DNA from: Planctomycetota bacterium | Lineage (GTDB): Bacteria; Planctomycetota; Planctomycetia; Gemmatales; Gemmataceae | Assembly: GCA_016195405.1 (NCBI GenBank) | Contig: JACPZP010000012.1 | Coordinates: 1 to 64,000 of the forward strand | Length of the DNA stretch: 64,000 bases | Direction of reading: 5' to 3' | Shown here: positions 16,443 to 25,642 of the stretch, piece after piece | Position numbering within the stretch: position 1 is the stretch's first letter | Layout: every line of letters starts with the position of its first letter | The notes under the pieces: model-generated | Told to the model about the DNA's origin: nothing | Database searches by the model: none | The model's input: only the letters and a program-made list of their open reading frames with translations | Position numbers and translations under genes: made by a program

Positions 16443-17738
16443 TCACCCACTTATTCCACCTTTCCGTGAAATGACGTCTCGGCCCACCCACCGCTTTAGC
16501 GCTTCCGGGATGACGACGCTGCCATCGGCTTGTTGGTAATTCTCCAGGATCGCAACCAGCGCCCGGCTTACGGCCACCGCGGTGCCGTTGAGCGTGTGGA
16601 CGAAGCGCGTCCCTTTTTGCTTGGTGCTCTTGAAGCGAATTCCCAGCCGGCGGGATTGGAAGTCGGTGCAATTCGAAGTGCTGGTCACTTCGCCGTATTC
16701 GCCTGCCTCGCCTCGTGCCGGCATCCAGGTTTCAATGTCGAACTTGCGGTAAGCCGGTCCGCCGAGATCGCCGGTACACGTGTCGATCACATGGTAAGGC
16801 AATCCCAGGCCCTGGAAGATCGATTCCTCGATGGCCAACAGCTCTTGATGCAGTCCGTCGCTCTGGTCGGGTGTGCAAAAAACGAACATCTCTACCTTAG
16901 TGAATTGATGCACGCGGTAGAGACCGCGCGTGTCGCGGCCCGGCGCCCCGGCTTCAGTGCGGAAACAGTGCGACATGCCCACATATTTGATCGGCAGGTC
17001 AAGTTCATCGAAAATGCGGTCGCGATGCATGCCGCCCAGCGTGATCTCGGCCGTCGCGATCAAACAAAGATCGGTGTTGGCGAGGCTGTAGATCTGCGTT
17101 TCCGGCCCACGCGGCATAAAGCCGATGCCTTCGAGCACATCGACCTTGGCAACGTCCGGCGTTATGATCGGCGTGTAGCCTTTTTCGAGCAACTTACCGA
17201 AGGCGTATTGCACGAGAGCCAACTCGAGCAACACCGCCTCGTTCTTAAGGAAATAGAATTTCTGCCCCGCGACGGATGAGCCGGCTTCAAAATCGACAAT
17301 GTCGAGCGCCTCGGCCAATGCGACGTGGTCTTTCGGCTTGAAGTCGAACTTCTTCGGTTCGCCGACTTTGCTGATGACCTTGTTGTCCGCCGGCGTGAGG
17401 CCTACCGGAGCGTCCGGATGGCTCATGTTGGGTATAGTCATCAGGACGGTTTTCAGCTCGGCCTCAACCTCCTTGACTTGATTCTCGAGCGCGGCGACCT
17501 TTTCGCGCAAGTCGCGGCCTTCCTGGATGAGCGCTTGCTTCTTGTCCTTGTCCTTCTCCTTGGGTATGAGCTTGGAGATTTCGTTCTGGCGATGCTGGTG
17601 AACCTGCTGCTGCTGAAGAATCTGCCGGCGCTGCTCGTCGAGCGCGACGACACGATCGACGTCAGCCGTCACGTTGCGATTCTTGCAATTCGCCTTAACG
17701 GCTTCCAAATTGTCGCGGATGAATTGTACGTCGAGCAT
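16443..17738 (-). CDS. serS: Seryl-tRNA synthetase
   Basis: A 431-residue class II synthetase charging tRNA-Ser. The N-terminal MLDVQFIRDNLEAVK and the following long helical arm (QQQQVHQHRQNEISKLIPKEKDK) are the tRNA-binding coiled coil. Class II motif 2 is seen in GMSHCFRTEAGAPGRDTRGLYRVHQF and motif 3 in the C-terminal LNGTAVAVSRALVAILENYQ. The ATG at 17738 matches the family N-terminus; the extra 15 in-frame residues upstream come from a repeat element. It is convergent with the Uma2 gene, 7 bases apart. Confidence 0.95.
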   Translation of the reverse strand: MLDVQFIRDNLEAVKANCKNRNVTADVDRVVALDEQRRQILQQQQVHQHRQNEISKLIPKEKDKDKKQALIQEGRDLREKVAALENQVKEVEAELKTVLMTIPNMSHPDAPVGLTPADNKVISKVGEPKKFDFKPKDHVALAEALDIVDFEAGSSVAGQKFYFLKNEAVLLELALVQYAFGKLLEKGYTPIITPDVAKVDVLEGIGFMPRGPETQIYSLANTDLCLIATAEITLGGMHRDRIFDELDLPIKYVGMSHCFRTEAGAPGRDTRGLYRVHQFTKVEMFVFCTPDQSDGLHQELLAIEESIFQGLGLPYHVIDTCTGDLGGPAYRKFDIETWMPARGEAGEYGEVTSTSNCTDFQSRRLGIRFKSTKQKGTRFVHTLNGTAVAVSRALVAILENYQQADGSVVIPEALKRWVGRDVISRKGGISG

Positions 17739-17753
17739 ATGTATGTCAAGTCC

Positions 17754-17806
17754 CGCTTGCGGGTTAGCGCGAATTGAATTCACAAGTTCGCGCTAACCCG
17801 CAAGCG
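17754..17806. repeat. CCCGCAAGCGG palindromic pair between serS and citrate synthase
   Basis: Perfect 20-bp inverted repeat: arm CGCTTGCGGGTTAGCGCGAA at 17754-17773, complement at 17787-17806. Each arm is one copy of the element also seen singly at 7820, 22539, 28088 and 29830. Confidence 0.9.
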
Positions 17807-17810
17807 TGGT

Positions 17811-18950
17811 TCACGGTCGTTTTTCCAGCGTCACGTACGGCTGCTCGCGTTTCCCCACGTAAATCTGTTCGGGTCGATAGATGCGGTTGTGCTGCAACTG
17901 CTCAAGCCAGTGCGCCAACCAACCGGCCACGCGCGAGACGGCGAAAATCGGCGTAAAAAGGTCGCGCGGGATGCCGAGGGCGTTGTAGACGATGCCGGAA
18001 TAGTAATCGACGTTAGGGTAAATCCCTTTGGGGCCGAGAATACCGGCAAGCGCGGCTTCCAACTCGACGGCCAAGTCGTAGCGCTTCGGCCGGCCGGTCT
18101 CGGCGAAGACGTGTTCGGCCAACTCTTGCAGCACCGTCGCGCGCGGATCCTTGACCTTGTAGACGCGATGGCCAAACCCCATGAATTTCTTTTTTTTGGC
18201 GACGGCGTCATCCACCCAAGCTTGCACGCTGGGGGCGGCTGCAACTTCATCGAGCATGTCGAGCACTTCCTCGTTGGCGCCGCCGTGAAGAGGGCCCGTG
18301 AGCGTGCCGATCGCCGAACTGATGACCGTATACGGATTGGCCAACGTGGAGCCCGTGACGCGGCCGCTGAACGTGGAGGCGTTCATCGTGTGCTCGGCGT
18401 GCAACACCAAGCAGGCGTCGATCACCTTGCGGATGGCCGGCGAAGGCTCGCGCTCGAAAAGCATGTAGTAGAAGTTGCCGGCCTGGTCGAGATCGTCGCG
18501 CGGCGTGATCGCATCGTCGCCGTGGCGCAGGCGATGAAAAGCGGCCACCACGGTCGGCAGCTTGGCGATCAGTCGAACGGCGGAATCCCAGTTGCTTTGA
18601 GCGTTGGTCACGTCGCGGGCCGGGTAGAACATGCCCATCGCGGCGACGGCGGCCTGCAGGGCATACATGGGATGGCCGGTCTCGGGAAGGCACTTGATGA
18701 TGTCGATGAGCTTGTATTTGATGCGGCGCCGGTGGCGAAGCTGATCGTCAAAATCGGCCAACTCGCGCTGGGTGGGGAGTTCGCCCTTAAGGAGCAGATA
18801 TGCGGTCTCTTCGTAGCAGCTCTCGCGCGCCAGCGTCTCGACGGCTATGCCGCGGTATTCGAGGCGCGCTTTGTGCCCGTCAATGAAACTGATCGCCGAC
18901 TCCGCCACCGGCACATCCGCAAGCCCCGGATGCAACTCGATTGGATTCAT
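17811..18950 (-). CDS. gltA: Citrate synthase
   Basis: A 379-residue type II-like citrate synthase that condenses acetyl-CoA and oxaloacetate. The three catalytic residues sit in recognisable motifs: HAEHTMNASTFSGR, TGPLHGGANEEVLDML and the later GFGHRVYKVKDPRA with the active-site histidine and aspartate. The N-terminal ESAISFIDGHKARLEYRGI is also typical. Length (about 380) matches the short form of Gram-positive bacteria and planctomycetes; a 2-methylcitrate synthase role cannot be excluded from sequence alone. Confidence 0.9.
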   Translation of the reverse strand: MNPIELHPGLADVPVAESAISFIDGHKARLEYRGIAVETLARESCYEETAYLLLKGELPTQRELADFDDQLRHRRRIKYKLIDIIKCLPETGHPMYALQAAVAAMGMFYPARDVTNAQSNWDSAVRLIAKLPTVVAAFHRLRHGDDAITPRDDLDQAGNFYYMLFEREPSPAIRKVIDACLVLHAEHTMNASTFSGRVTGSTLANPYTVISSAIGTLTGPLHGGANEEVLDMLDEVAAAPSVQAWVDDAVAKKKKFMGFGHRVYKVKDPRATVLQELAEHVFAETGRPKRYDLAVELEAALAGILGPKGIYPNVDYYSGIVYNALGIPRDLFTPIFAVSRVAGWLAHWLEQLQHNRIYRPEQIYVGKREQPYVTLEKRP

Positions 18951-19097
18951 AGTTCTCCTTTACAATCATGGCCGCTTTGAAGCGTGGCGGTTATCGGCTT
19001 CATATTTAATTCTACGGGAGTTGGGCTACCGGCAGGCGGACAGGGTGAAGATATGTACGATGCGCGGGCGCGACTAGAGTTGGCGGGTGCAGCCTAA

Positions 19098-19349
19098 TTA
19101 CGGACTTCGCCCAAACTGCGGACCGTGGCCATAGACGTGCGCGACCTCGACCTGGTGTCCCCAAGCTACCTGTTCCACGGCGACGCCGAGAGCCGCCGCA
19201 AGGCGTTGGCGTTGCTGCGGACTTGGTGTGTATTGGCCGCGGGCGATTGCTTCGACAATCCGCCGGTCAAGCGCGGACGCTTCGATGAGCTGCGTCAGCG
19301 AAATGCCGCGCTCGGCAATCAGATCGCCGACCGCTTTTGCTTTTGCCAT
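19098..19349 (-). CDS. Small XRE-like helix-turn-helix protein
   Basis: An 83-residue protein whose first 60 residues read as an XRE-type helix-turn-helix: VGDLIAERGISLTQLIEASALDRRIVEAIARGQYTPSPQQRQRLAAALGV. The C-terminal tail ends in AHVYGHGPQFGRSP. No partner gene makes its target obvious. The neighbours on both sides are on the same strand but spaced by more than 30 bases. Confidence 0.7.
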   Translation of the reverse strand: MAKAKAVGDLIAERGISLTQLIEASALDRRIVEAIARGQYTPSPQQRQRLAAALGVAVEQVAWGHQVEVAHVYGHGPQFGRSP

Positions 19350-19383
19350 TGTGAACCACAGCTTTAAATTAGCGTTTCTCAGA

Positions 19384-19572
19384 TCACGACGTTTGCGGTC
19401 GTCGTTTATCCGGCTTCTTTTTTCGCTCGATTTCCTTCTTCTTTTTACGGCGATCGATAATCCAGACGATAGCTACGAGCGACGCCAGAAAAAGGACCAC
19501 ACCTGCAATAATCAGAGCGACGGGATCGCCTTGGATCAAATCAGTGAAGAAATCCCGCAAGGCTCGTCGCAT
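19384..19572 (-). CDS. Small single-pass membrane protein
   Basis: A 62-residue protein with one hydrophobic segment (PVALIIAGVVLFLASLVAIVW) followed by a strongly basic tail (DRRKKKKEIERKKKPDKRR), predicting the C-terminus inside the cell. The ATG at 19572 follows GCGGAGGTCGCCC. It lies just downstream of lutC on the same strand. Function unknown. Confidence 0.6.
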   Translation of the reverse strand: MRRALRDFFTDLIQGDPVALIIAGVVLFLASLVAIVWIIDRRKKKKEIERKKKPDKRRPQTS

Positions 19573-19623
19573 GGGCGACCTCCGCAAAGGGCCGAATGAC
19601 TTTACGCAAGTTGCCCCACTAGC

Positions 19624-20304
19624 TTACGTGGGACTCGTATCCAAGATCAAGACATGGATCTCACCCGGTCCGTGAACCCCGGTCACGAGCTTCAACTCAA
19701 TGTCGCCGGTCTTGCTTGGCCCCGTGATCAGGGTCAAGCACGATGGCGGCGTACCGGACACGGGCGAAAACAGATCGAACAAATCGAAAAGATCGGGCAA
19801 GATTTGCCGGCGTTCGGCGATGGCGATATGCACGGGCGGCAGGAGACTAAGCGACCGGGGATCGTCGGGTTGGGTCGCCATGACCACGGTGCCGGTCTCG
19901 GCGACGAGATAGGCGACGTTGGAGATGCCGAGATCGGCGTCGAAGAATGAATCCCGCGCGGTTTGCGCGGACAAATCGTCCATTTGTTTCACGAGCAGTC
20001 CTTCAGCTCGCAGACGCTCGGCGAGATCGAGGCGCTCAATAGCGCCGCCTCGGCCGAGCATGATGTTGCGCGATCTCTTGCTTCGGACCAGACCGAGGAC
20101 CGCCTGGACGGCGGCTTCACGACCGGTCGCAATGTGAGGGACGCCTCCCGCGCCGCGCAACTCGTCGCAAAAGCGCTGAACGGGATTTGGCCCCGCGCCT
20201 TGGTAGCCGACGCCGCCGCGAACTGGCAGATCCGCTATGGCGCCGGCGCGATTACCCTCCGCGACCGCTTGGCGCACACGTTGTAAAAACGCTTCCCGAT
20301 TCAT
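19624..20304 (-). CDS. lutC: Lactate utilisation protein C (LUD domain)
   Basis: A 226-residue LutC/YkgG-type protein, the small LUD-domain partner of the LutABC iron-sulphur L-lactate oxidation complex. Family features are MNREAFLQRVRQAV at the start, IMLGRGGAIERLDLAERL, and ADLGISNVAYLVAETGTVVM, the segment that also occurs in LutB. The ATG at 20304 overlaps the lutB stop (ATGA), which fixes the start and indicates translational coupling. The frame is open further upstream inside lutB but is not coding there. Confidence 0.88.
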   Translation of the reverse strand: MNREAFLQRVRQAVAEGNRAGAIADLPVRGGVGYQGAGPNPVQRFCDELRGAGGVPHIATGREAAVQAVLGLVRSKRSRNIMLGRGGAIERLDLAERLRAEGLLVKQMDDLSAQTARDSFFDADLGISNVAYLVAETGTVVMATQPDDPRSLSLLPPVHIAIAERRQILPDLFDLFDLFSPVSGTPPSCLTLITGPSKTGDIELKLVTGVHGPGEIHVLILDTSPT

Positions 20305-21710
20305 GAGTTCAATTCCTTCCAGCGGTCGCGAAATGCCTTGGCGGCGGGCGCTGGGAAATCGCGCATCGCCGTCCAGTTCGCGCCCGGTCCGGGCAGCCGG
20401 CTCAGCCAACCTTCCTTGGCGAAAAAACGCGTGAACATGCGAGCGCCTTTGAGGGCGAGGCGATACATCCAGGGCCGGCAAAGGACCTGCTTCCAAAAGC
20501 CATAAGCCAAGCTCTCCCAGCGGCCCGGTTTGAACTGGTGCTGCAATTCGCGCAGCCCGATCAGCATGTGCGGGATGTTGATCCGCACCGGGCAAGCGGC
20601 CTGGCACGCCCCGCATAAAGAAGACGCATGGGGCAGGTGAGGGTTCTGGCTAACGCTGTCATAAAGCGGCGTCAGGATGCTGCCGATCGGCCCGGAATAG
20701 ACGCCGCCGTAAGCGTGCCCGCCGACGCGGCGATAGACCGGGCACACGTTCAGACAGGCCCCGCAGCGGATGCACTGCAAGCTTTCGCGGAATGGCGTGG
20801 CGAGAATCTTCGACCGGCCATTATCGAGGATAACCAAATGAAATTCTTCGGGGCCGTCGAGTTCGCCGTCGCGGCGCGGCCCGGTGATGAGCGTGGTGTA
20901 GATGGAAAGCGTTTGTCCTGTGGCGGCGCGGGCCAGCAGCTTCAGGAACACGGGCAAATCGCCAAAGCGTGGGATCACTTTCTCCAGTCCCATGAGGGCG
21001 ACGTGAACGCGCGGGCAAGTCGTCGTGAGCCGGCCGTTGCCTTCGTTGGTGACGAGCACGATTGTTCCCGTCTCGGCGACGGCGAAGTTGGCCCCGGTGA
21101 TGCCGAGGTCCGCCTGGTAAAACCTTTCGCGCAGCACGCGTCGTCCGGTGAGGGCCAGCGCTTGAGGATCGTCGGAAAGTTGCTCGCCCAAATGCCGCGA
21201 CAAAATGGCCGCCACGCTTTCGCGCGTGTGATGCACAGCAGGCGCCACCAGGTGCGATGGCCGTTCGCCGGCGGCCTGAATGATGAATTCGCCGAAGTCG
21301 GTTTCCGTGACCTCGATGCCCGCCTTTTCCAGTGCCGGGTTGAGGTGCATCTCTTCCGAGGTCATCGACTTGGATTTGACCGCCTTCGTGCAATTCGCCT
21401 GGCGCGCGATCTGGACAACAATTTGGCGGGCGTCCTCCGCCGTCGCCGCCCAGTGAACGTGGCCGCCGAGCTTTTTCACTGAGTCTTCGAGCTGCTCGAG
21501 GTATCGATCGAGATGCGCGAGGGTGTGCTCTTTGATGAGCTTGGCGTGATCGCGAAGCTTGTCGCTGTCGGAAAGGGCAGCGTATCCGCGGCGATTGGCG
21601 GCGACCAGCGTGTCGGTGAGCCGAGTTAGGACGCGTTGCAGCCCGGCGTCGGCGAGCGCATGCGCGCTGCCGCCGAGGAAGTCATGGTGCTCGTGTCGCG
21701 CGTAATTCAT
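20301..21710 (-). CDS. lutB: Lactate utilisation iron-sulphur protein B
   Basis: A 469-residue LutB/YkgF-type protein. The N-terminal two thirds is a LUD domain (ADLGITGANFAVAETGTIVLVTNEGNGR). The C-terminal part has two 4Fe-4S clusters: CIRCGACLNVCPVYRRVGG and CGACQAACPVRINIP. It follows lutA on the same strand, separated by 92 bases that contain an inverted repeat, and is coupled to lutC. Together with LutA and LutC it should oxidise lactate to pyruvate. Confidence 0.93.
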   Translation of the reverse strand: MNYARHEHHDFLGGSAHALADAGLQRVLTRLTDTLVAANRRGYAALSDSDKLRDHAKLIKEHTLAHLDRYLEQLEDSVKKLGGHVHWAATAEDARQIVVQIARQANCTKAVKSKSMTSEEMHLNPALEKAGIEVTETDFGEFIIQAAGERPSHLVAPAVHHTRESVAAILSRHLGEQLSDDPQALALTGRRVLRERFYQADLGITGANFAVAETGTIVLVTNEGNGRLTTTCPRVHVALMGLEKVIPRFGDLPVFLKLLARAATGQTLSIYTTLITGPRRDGELDGPEEFHLVILDNGRSKILATPFRESLQCIRCGACLNVCPVYRRVGGHAYGGVYSGPIGSILTPLYDSVSQNPHLPHASSLCGACQAACPVRINIPHMLIGLRELQHQFKPGRWESLAYGFWKQVLCRPWMYRLALKGARMFTRFFAKEGWLSRLPGPGANWTAMRDFPAPAAKAFRDRWKELNS

Positions 21711-21732
21711 GTCTTTGATTTAGCGATCAAGT

Positions 21733-21796
21733 GTGGCACGCCCACGCCGGCACTTGCCGAGGCGATGAACTGTGCGCGATGGCGTGGGCGTGGCAC
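21733..21796. repeat. Inverted repeat between lutA and lutB
   Basis: 16-bp arms 21733-21748 (GTGGCACGCCCACGCC) and 21781-21796 with one mismatch, filling most of the lutA-lutB gap. Confidence 0.75.
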
Positions 21797-21802
21797 CCAA
21801 AA

Positions 21803-22519
21803 TCATGTGGATGCCAGTATTTCCGCGAGGTGCATAATGCGGACCTTGTTGCCACGCCTTCGCAAACGGCCGCCGATGTTCATCAGGCACCCCGCATCGG
21901 TTGCGATCACAACGTCTGCGCCGGTTTTCTCAATGAACGCAGCCTTGTCATCCACCATGGCGCCGCTGATGCCCGGGTAGCGCACGGCGAACGAACCGCC
22001 GAAGCCGCAGCATTCATCGTATCGCTCCAAAGGAATCAATTGCAGGCCTTTGACGCGCCGGAGCAGCCTCTCAGGCTCGGTGAGGATGCTTAACCCGCGC
22101 AGGTGGCACGCCATGTGATAAGTCGCTTTGCCCTCGAAGCGAGCGCCCACGTCTTCCACATTCAGCACGTTGACGAGGAAATCCGACAGCTCGTGGGTGC
22201 GCTGTGCGAGGTCCTCCGCCCGGCCGTGCCAGACGAGATCGCCGTGGAAAAGCTCGGGATATTCGAGCTTGACCATGGCGGCGCACGATCCGGACGGAGT
22301 CACGACCAAGTTGCCGCTTCCGAACGCCTTGATGGTGTGACGGGCGAGGTCGCGGCAATCAGCGTGGAAGCCGCTGTTGAAATGAGGTTGGCCGCAGCAC
22401 GTTTGGGCCTTCGGAAAATCGACCTCGACACCCAGCCGGCGGAGAAGCTTCACCGTGGCGACGCCGACGTCCGGAAAAAGGGCGTCGCCCAGGCAGGTGA
22501 TCATCAGGGACACTTTCAA
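21803..22519 (-). CDS. lutA: Lactate utilisation protein A, cysteine-rich (CCG domains)
   Basis: A 238-residue LutA/YkgE-type protein with two cysteine-rich CCG domains: TCCGQPHFNSG and DECCGFGGSFAVRYP, each with the CCG core that ligates iron-sulphur cofactors in heterodisulphide reductase-like subunits. The N-terminus KVSLMITCLGDALFP matches the family. No ATG fits; the TTG at 22519 is preceded by GAGGAAA seven bases upstream and is the best start. An in-frame ATG at 22567 would pull in a repeat element. Confidence 0.88.
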   Translation of the reverse strand: MKVSLMITCLGDALFPDVGVATVKLLRRLGVEVDFPKAQTCCGQPHFNSGFHADCRDLARHTIKAFGSGNLVVTPSGSCAAMVKLEYPELFHGDLVWHGRAEDLAQRTHELSDFLVNVLNVEDVGARFEGKATYHMACHLRGLSILTEPERLLRRVKGLQLIPLERYDECCGFGGSFAVRYPGISGAMVDDKAAFIEKTGADVVIATDAGCLMNIGGRLRRRGNKVRIMHLAEILAST

Positions 22520-22538
22520 GCTAATTTCCTCGGCGTGG

Positions 22539-22556
22539 CCCGCTCGCGGGTTAGCG
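22539..22556. repeat. CCCGCAAGCGG element (reverse orientation)
   Basis: CCCGCTCGCGGGTTAGCG, complementary to the CTAACCCGCAAGCGGG family with one T-to-C change, 20 bases upstream of the lutA start. Confidence 0.7.
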
Positions 22557-22571
22557 ACTCCCTTCACTTTA

Positions 22572-22611
22572 CAAAAAAAGAACAGGGCGTGTCTCGCAAG
22601 ACACGCCCTGC
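22572..22611 (-). terminator. Rho-independent terminator of the DUF1549 gene
   Basis: On the minus strand, 12-bp stem (CAGGGCGTGTCT at 22583-22594 with AGACACGCCCTG at 22599-22610), 4-base loop, then a T-rich tract from 22580 down to 22573. It is 27 bases past the stop of the DUF1549/1553 gene. Confidence 0.85.
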
Positions 22612-22637
22612 TTCGCCGTACGCGCGGTTGGTTATTG

Positions 22638-24272
22638 TTAGTGGTTGAGGATGAACTCGGAGCTGTTCAGGAGCGACCAGTAAATGTCGGTATACGCGCG
22701 GGCTGGATCTTGCGCCCCATCGATGTAGCGCACCAAGCGATTGGTTTCTTTCTCGCTTGGTAGGCGCGAAAGTACAATTTTGTAAAGCACATGGACCTTT
22801 TCGGCCGGGCTTTCCATCTTGCTCTTGATCAAGTGATCCAACTTCTCGTTTTTCGCGGGATCGATCCTCTCGGCCATGAACTCGCCGTTCATGAGATACA
22901 GCGCTTGCAGGATGGACGTCTGCGTTTCATGCTTGCGGTCTTGGCTCGTGAACCGCGTGAGGAATTGGGCGCGCGGCGTATTGGGCTGGCCGAACGGATT
23001 GAATCGCATGTTGGGACTTGGCGTGCTGTCCTCGAAGAAGGTCGCTTCGGCGACGCTGTCGAATATCTGCTCGGGCGTCATGCCGCGCACCGGCATACTG
23101 ACAAACAAATTGTAATCGTCTTTGCTGGCCTTCTCCTTGCCGGTGCTGGCCCGGCCATATGCGTCGGTCAACACGATTGCCTGGACCAAAAACTTCAGGT
23201 CGAAATTCTCCGCCGCAAATTGACTTGCCAATTCATCCAGAAGCTCGGGGTGCGTGTTCGGGCTGTCGTCACTGGCTTCGAGAATCGGCTCGAGCAGGCT
23301 AACGCCGAAGAAGTATGACCAGACGTGATCGACCGTCGCTTTCGCGAAGTAGGCATTCGAGGGCGACGTGATCCAGTCGGCGAGCACGTTGCGCGGAGCA
23401 TCCTTTTCCTTCCACGCAGGCTCCTTGCCGTCAATGAACTTCGCCTTGGCCGTCTTGTTGGTGCCGGGAATCTTGATCTCGCGAATGTTGAGGGCAGCCG
23501 GTTGGACCTGCCCGGGCTGCCTGAAGGCTTGAGGAGTGCCGGCAAAGAAGGCGGCAAATTCCCAGAACTGGTCGCGGGTCCACTCGGCGAAGGGGTGCTT
23601 GTGGCATTGGGCGCATTCCAGCTTCACCCCGAGAAAAACACGAGTGACCGCGGCGGCCAAGTTTTCAGGCTTGTTTTCATTGACGAAGTAGAAAGCTCCG
23701 GCGCTGCTGGCGGCGCCCTGATTATACATGTTGGCTTGATTGGCGTTCTGGGTGATCAACTCGTGGACGATCTTGTCATAGCCGACGTCTTTTTCGAGCC
23801 GCTCCCTGAGCCAAGCTTCATATTGCGGCGCGAGGAATTGGAACTGCTGCTGGATGTTGTCGCCGAGCATGATGGAGCGAAAAACGGCTGCGAAGTGCTT
23901 CGGAAACGCCTTGTATTCGTTCTTGCCGTTGCTGAATACATACCCGTTGATATACCTGTCCACCCAATCCCAGTTATCCTCATCCGGGGTCTGTTTGCGA
24001 AAGTCGATGTAATCACGCACGGCGGCGAAATCCGGAATCTTTCCCGTCAGGTCGAGACTGAGCCGGCGGAAAAACGCGGCGGGCTCGGCCGGTCCCGCAG
24101 GCGTGACGTTGGCCTCTTTTTGCTTGGCGGCGATGAATTGATCGATTTTCTTGCTCAGCGCCATGACCCGGGCTTTGCGGTCCGCATCGGCATTTTGGCC
24201 GAAGCTAACGCCCGGCAAGGCGCTGACAAAAGAAGCCGCCAGAAACCAGTGAATCCACCGACGGTGTGCCAT
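22638..24272 (-). CDS. Secreted DUF1549/DUF1553 domain protein
   Basis: A 544-residue exported protein of the planctomycete-typical DUF1549-DUF1553 class. A signal peptide (HWFLAASFVSALPGVSFG) is followed by the DUF1549 part (EPAAFFRRLSLDLTGKIPD) with the haem-like or metal motif CAQCHKHPFAEWTRDQFWEFAAFF, then the DUF1553 part (RNVLADWITSPSNAYFAKATVDHVW ... NTHPELLDELASQFA). Many relatives carry a cytochrome-like domain in front; this one does not. The molecular function is unknown. It has its own terminator. Confidence 0.85.
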   Translation of the reverse strand: MAHRRWIHWFLAASFVSALPGVSFGQNADADRKARVMALSKKIDQFIAAKQKEANVTPAGPAEPAAFFRRLSLDLTGKIPDFAAVRDYIDFRKQTPDEDNWDWVDRYINGYVFSNGKNEYKAFPKHFAAVFRSIMLGDNIQQQFQFLAPQYEAWLRERLEKDVGYDKIVHELITQNANQANMYNQGAASSAGAFYFVNENKPENLAAAVTRVFLGVKLECAQCHKHPFAEWTRDQFWEFAAFFAGTPQAFRQPGQVQPAALNIREIKIPGTNKTAKAKFIDGKEPAWKEKDAPRNVLADWITSPSNAYFAKATVDHVWSYFFGVSLLEPILEASDDSPNTHPELLDELASQFAAENFDLKFLVQAIVLTDAYGRASTGKEKASKDDYNLFVSMPVRGMTPEQIFDSVAEATFFEDSTPSPNMRFNPFGQPNTPRAQFLTRFTSQDRKHETQTSILQALYLMNGEFMAERIDPAKNEKLDHLIKSKMESPAEKVHVLYKIVLSRLPSEKETNRLVRYIDGAQDPARAYTDIYWSLLNSSEFILNH

Positions 24273-24393
24273 GGCCTGGTCCCTCTGCTCTAAGTACGCT
24301 ACGGATATCGGGACAATCTCATCTCTCTATTGACGAATCATACCCGATTTATGAACGGGGTTGAACAAAAAAGCGTAACCGGCCGCGCGTCGA

Positions 24394-25482
24394 TCACCCC
24401 TTGATTTTTTTGACCGCTGCTGCCGCCGCTTCTCGAATGGCCGCGCGCGTGTCCGTCGTCGCGATCCGCGTCAAATTCGCCACCGCATCCGTGGCCTGCG
24501 AGCCAAGCTCGCCCAACTCCTGGATGGCGGCCAGCCGATTCTCCTGATTCACGTCTTTTTCCGCGACGCCGATCAGCGCGGTCACCGGTTCCTTCAGCTC
24601 TCGGCCCAAGGAGCCGGACAAACGGATGGCTTGGTAGCGGACGCCGACGTCTTTATCCTGCAGGGCGTCCTTGATCGCGGGCCAGCATTCCTTGATGTCG
24701 CCGAGTTTGCCCAGGGCGGTCGCAATCGCTTTGCGCAGTTCTACGTCCTTGTCCTTGAGGCCGAGGCTGAGCGGAATGGCCGCGCCTTCAGCTCTTTCGC
24801 CCAGCCCGCCCAAGCCTTCCACAGCGGCGACGCGGACGGCGAGATCGGCTTCCTTGTCATCGTAGACCGCGAGAAACAGTTTCGTCGTGGCGGCCGAATC
24901 CTCGTAATGTTTGCTGACGATTTGGATCGCGTACCGCCTGGGGATGCGGTCCGCCTTTCTGTCCTCGATCACTTCAATCAACTGCGGCAGGGCGGATTTG
25001 GCCGTTTCACCCATGTTCTTCAGCGTCTCGGCGGCGGCGGCGCGGGTGCCGGCGTGCGTATCTTTTAGGGCCGCTACCAGGTGGATGAGCTGCGTTTCCG
25101 CCTTGTCCGCCAATCTGCCGCCCAGGGCCCTGGCCGCCGCCTCGCGAACAATTTCAGATTTGTCCAACTTGAGCGCTTTGCCAAGTGCCTCGGCTGCGCC
25201 CGTGGCATCGGGCCCCATACGGCCCAGACACAAGGCTATCAGCCGGCGAACCTCAGGGTCACTGTCTTTTTCCAGCGACAACAACAAGGGTTCGACCACG
25301 CCCGTTGTCTTCGCGCCGAAAACTTCGAGGGCGACCACGGCGGCCTTGCGATGCTTGACATCCTTCTGGTCGTTCAAGAGCGCCACCCATTCGGGCAGCT
25401 TCTTCATAAGGACGTCGTTAACCTGCGCCTGCGCGAAGGTTGGAAAAATCAAAAGGAAAAAAAGCGCGAATCGGCGAGGCAT
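24394..25482 (-). CDS. Secreted HEAT-repeat protein
   Basis: A 362-residue exported protein. The signal peptide RRFALFFLLIFPTFAQA is followed by about nine HEAT-like repeats across the whole mature length (for instance VRRLIALCLGRMGPDATGAAEALGKAL and VRVAAVEGLGGLGERAEGAAIPL). Such scaffolds bind other proteins. The ATG at 25482 is preferred for its spacing to CCGGAG. Same strand as, and 121 bases upstream of, the DUF1549 gene. Confidence 0.85.
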   Translation of the reverse strand: MPRRFALFFLLIFPTFAQAQVNDVLMKKLPEWVALLNDQKDVKHRKAAVVALEVFGAKTTGVVEPLLLSLEKDSDPEVRRLIALCLGRMGPDATGAAEALGKALKLDKSEIVREAAARALGGRLADKAETQLIHLVAALKDTHAGTRAAAAETLKNMGETAKSALPQLIEVIEDRKADRIPRRYAIQIVSKHYEDSAATTKLFLAVYDDKEADLAVRVAAVEGLGGLGERAEGAAIPLSLGLKDKDVELRKAIATALGKLGDIKECWPAIKDALQDKDVGVRYQAIRLSGSLGRELKEPVTALIGVAEKDVNQENRLAAIQELGELGSQATDAVANLTRIATTDTRAAIREAAAAAVKKIKG

Positions 25483-25552
25483 GAACATAGCTCCGGTAGT
25501 TTCTCTCAAAGGAGGACGACCTGGTCGAAAAAACGCAACCCGATCCGTACAG

Positions 25553-25631
25553 GGCGAGCGTCGTGGCGTTAGCCTGACGTGTACCAGTTATCGAATCTTA
25601 TTCACGTCGGGCTGACGCCGCGACGCTCGCC
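25553..25631 (+). repeat. Long hairpin, 29-bp stem
   Basis: Arms 25553-25581 and 25603-25631 with a 21-base loop. The only three differences between the arms are T in the left arm against G in the right, which would be G.U pairs in a plus-strand transcript but A/C mismatches on the minus strand. Confidence 0.85.
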
Positions 25632-25642
25632 TTTTCGGGTCA

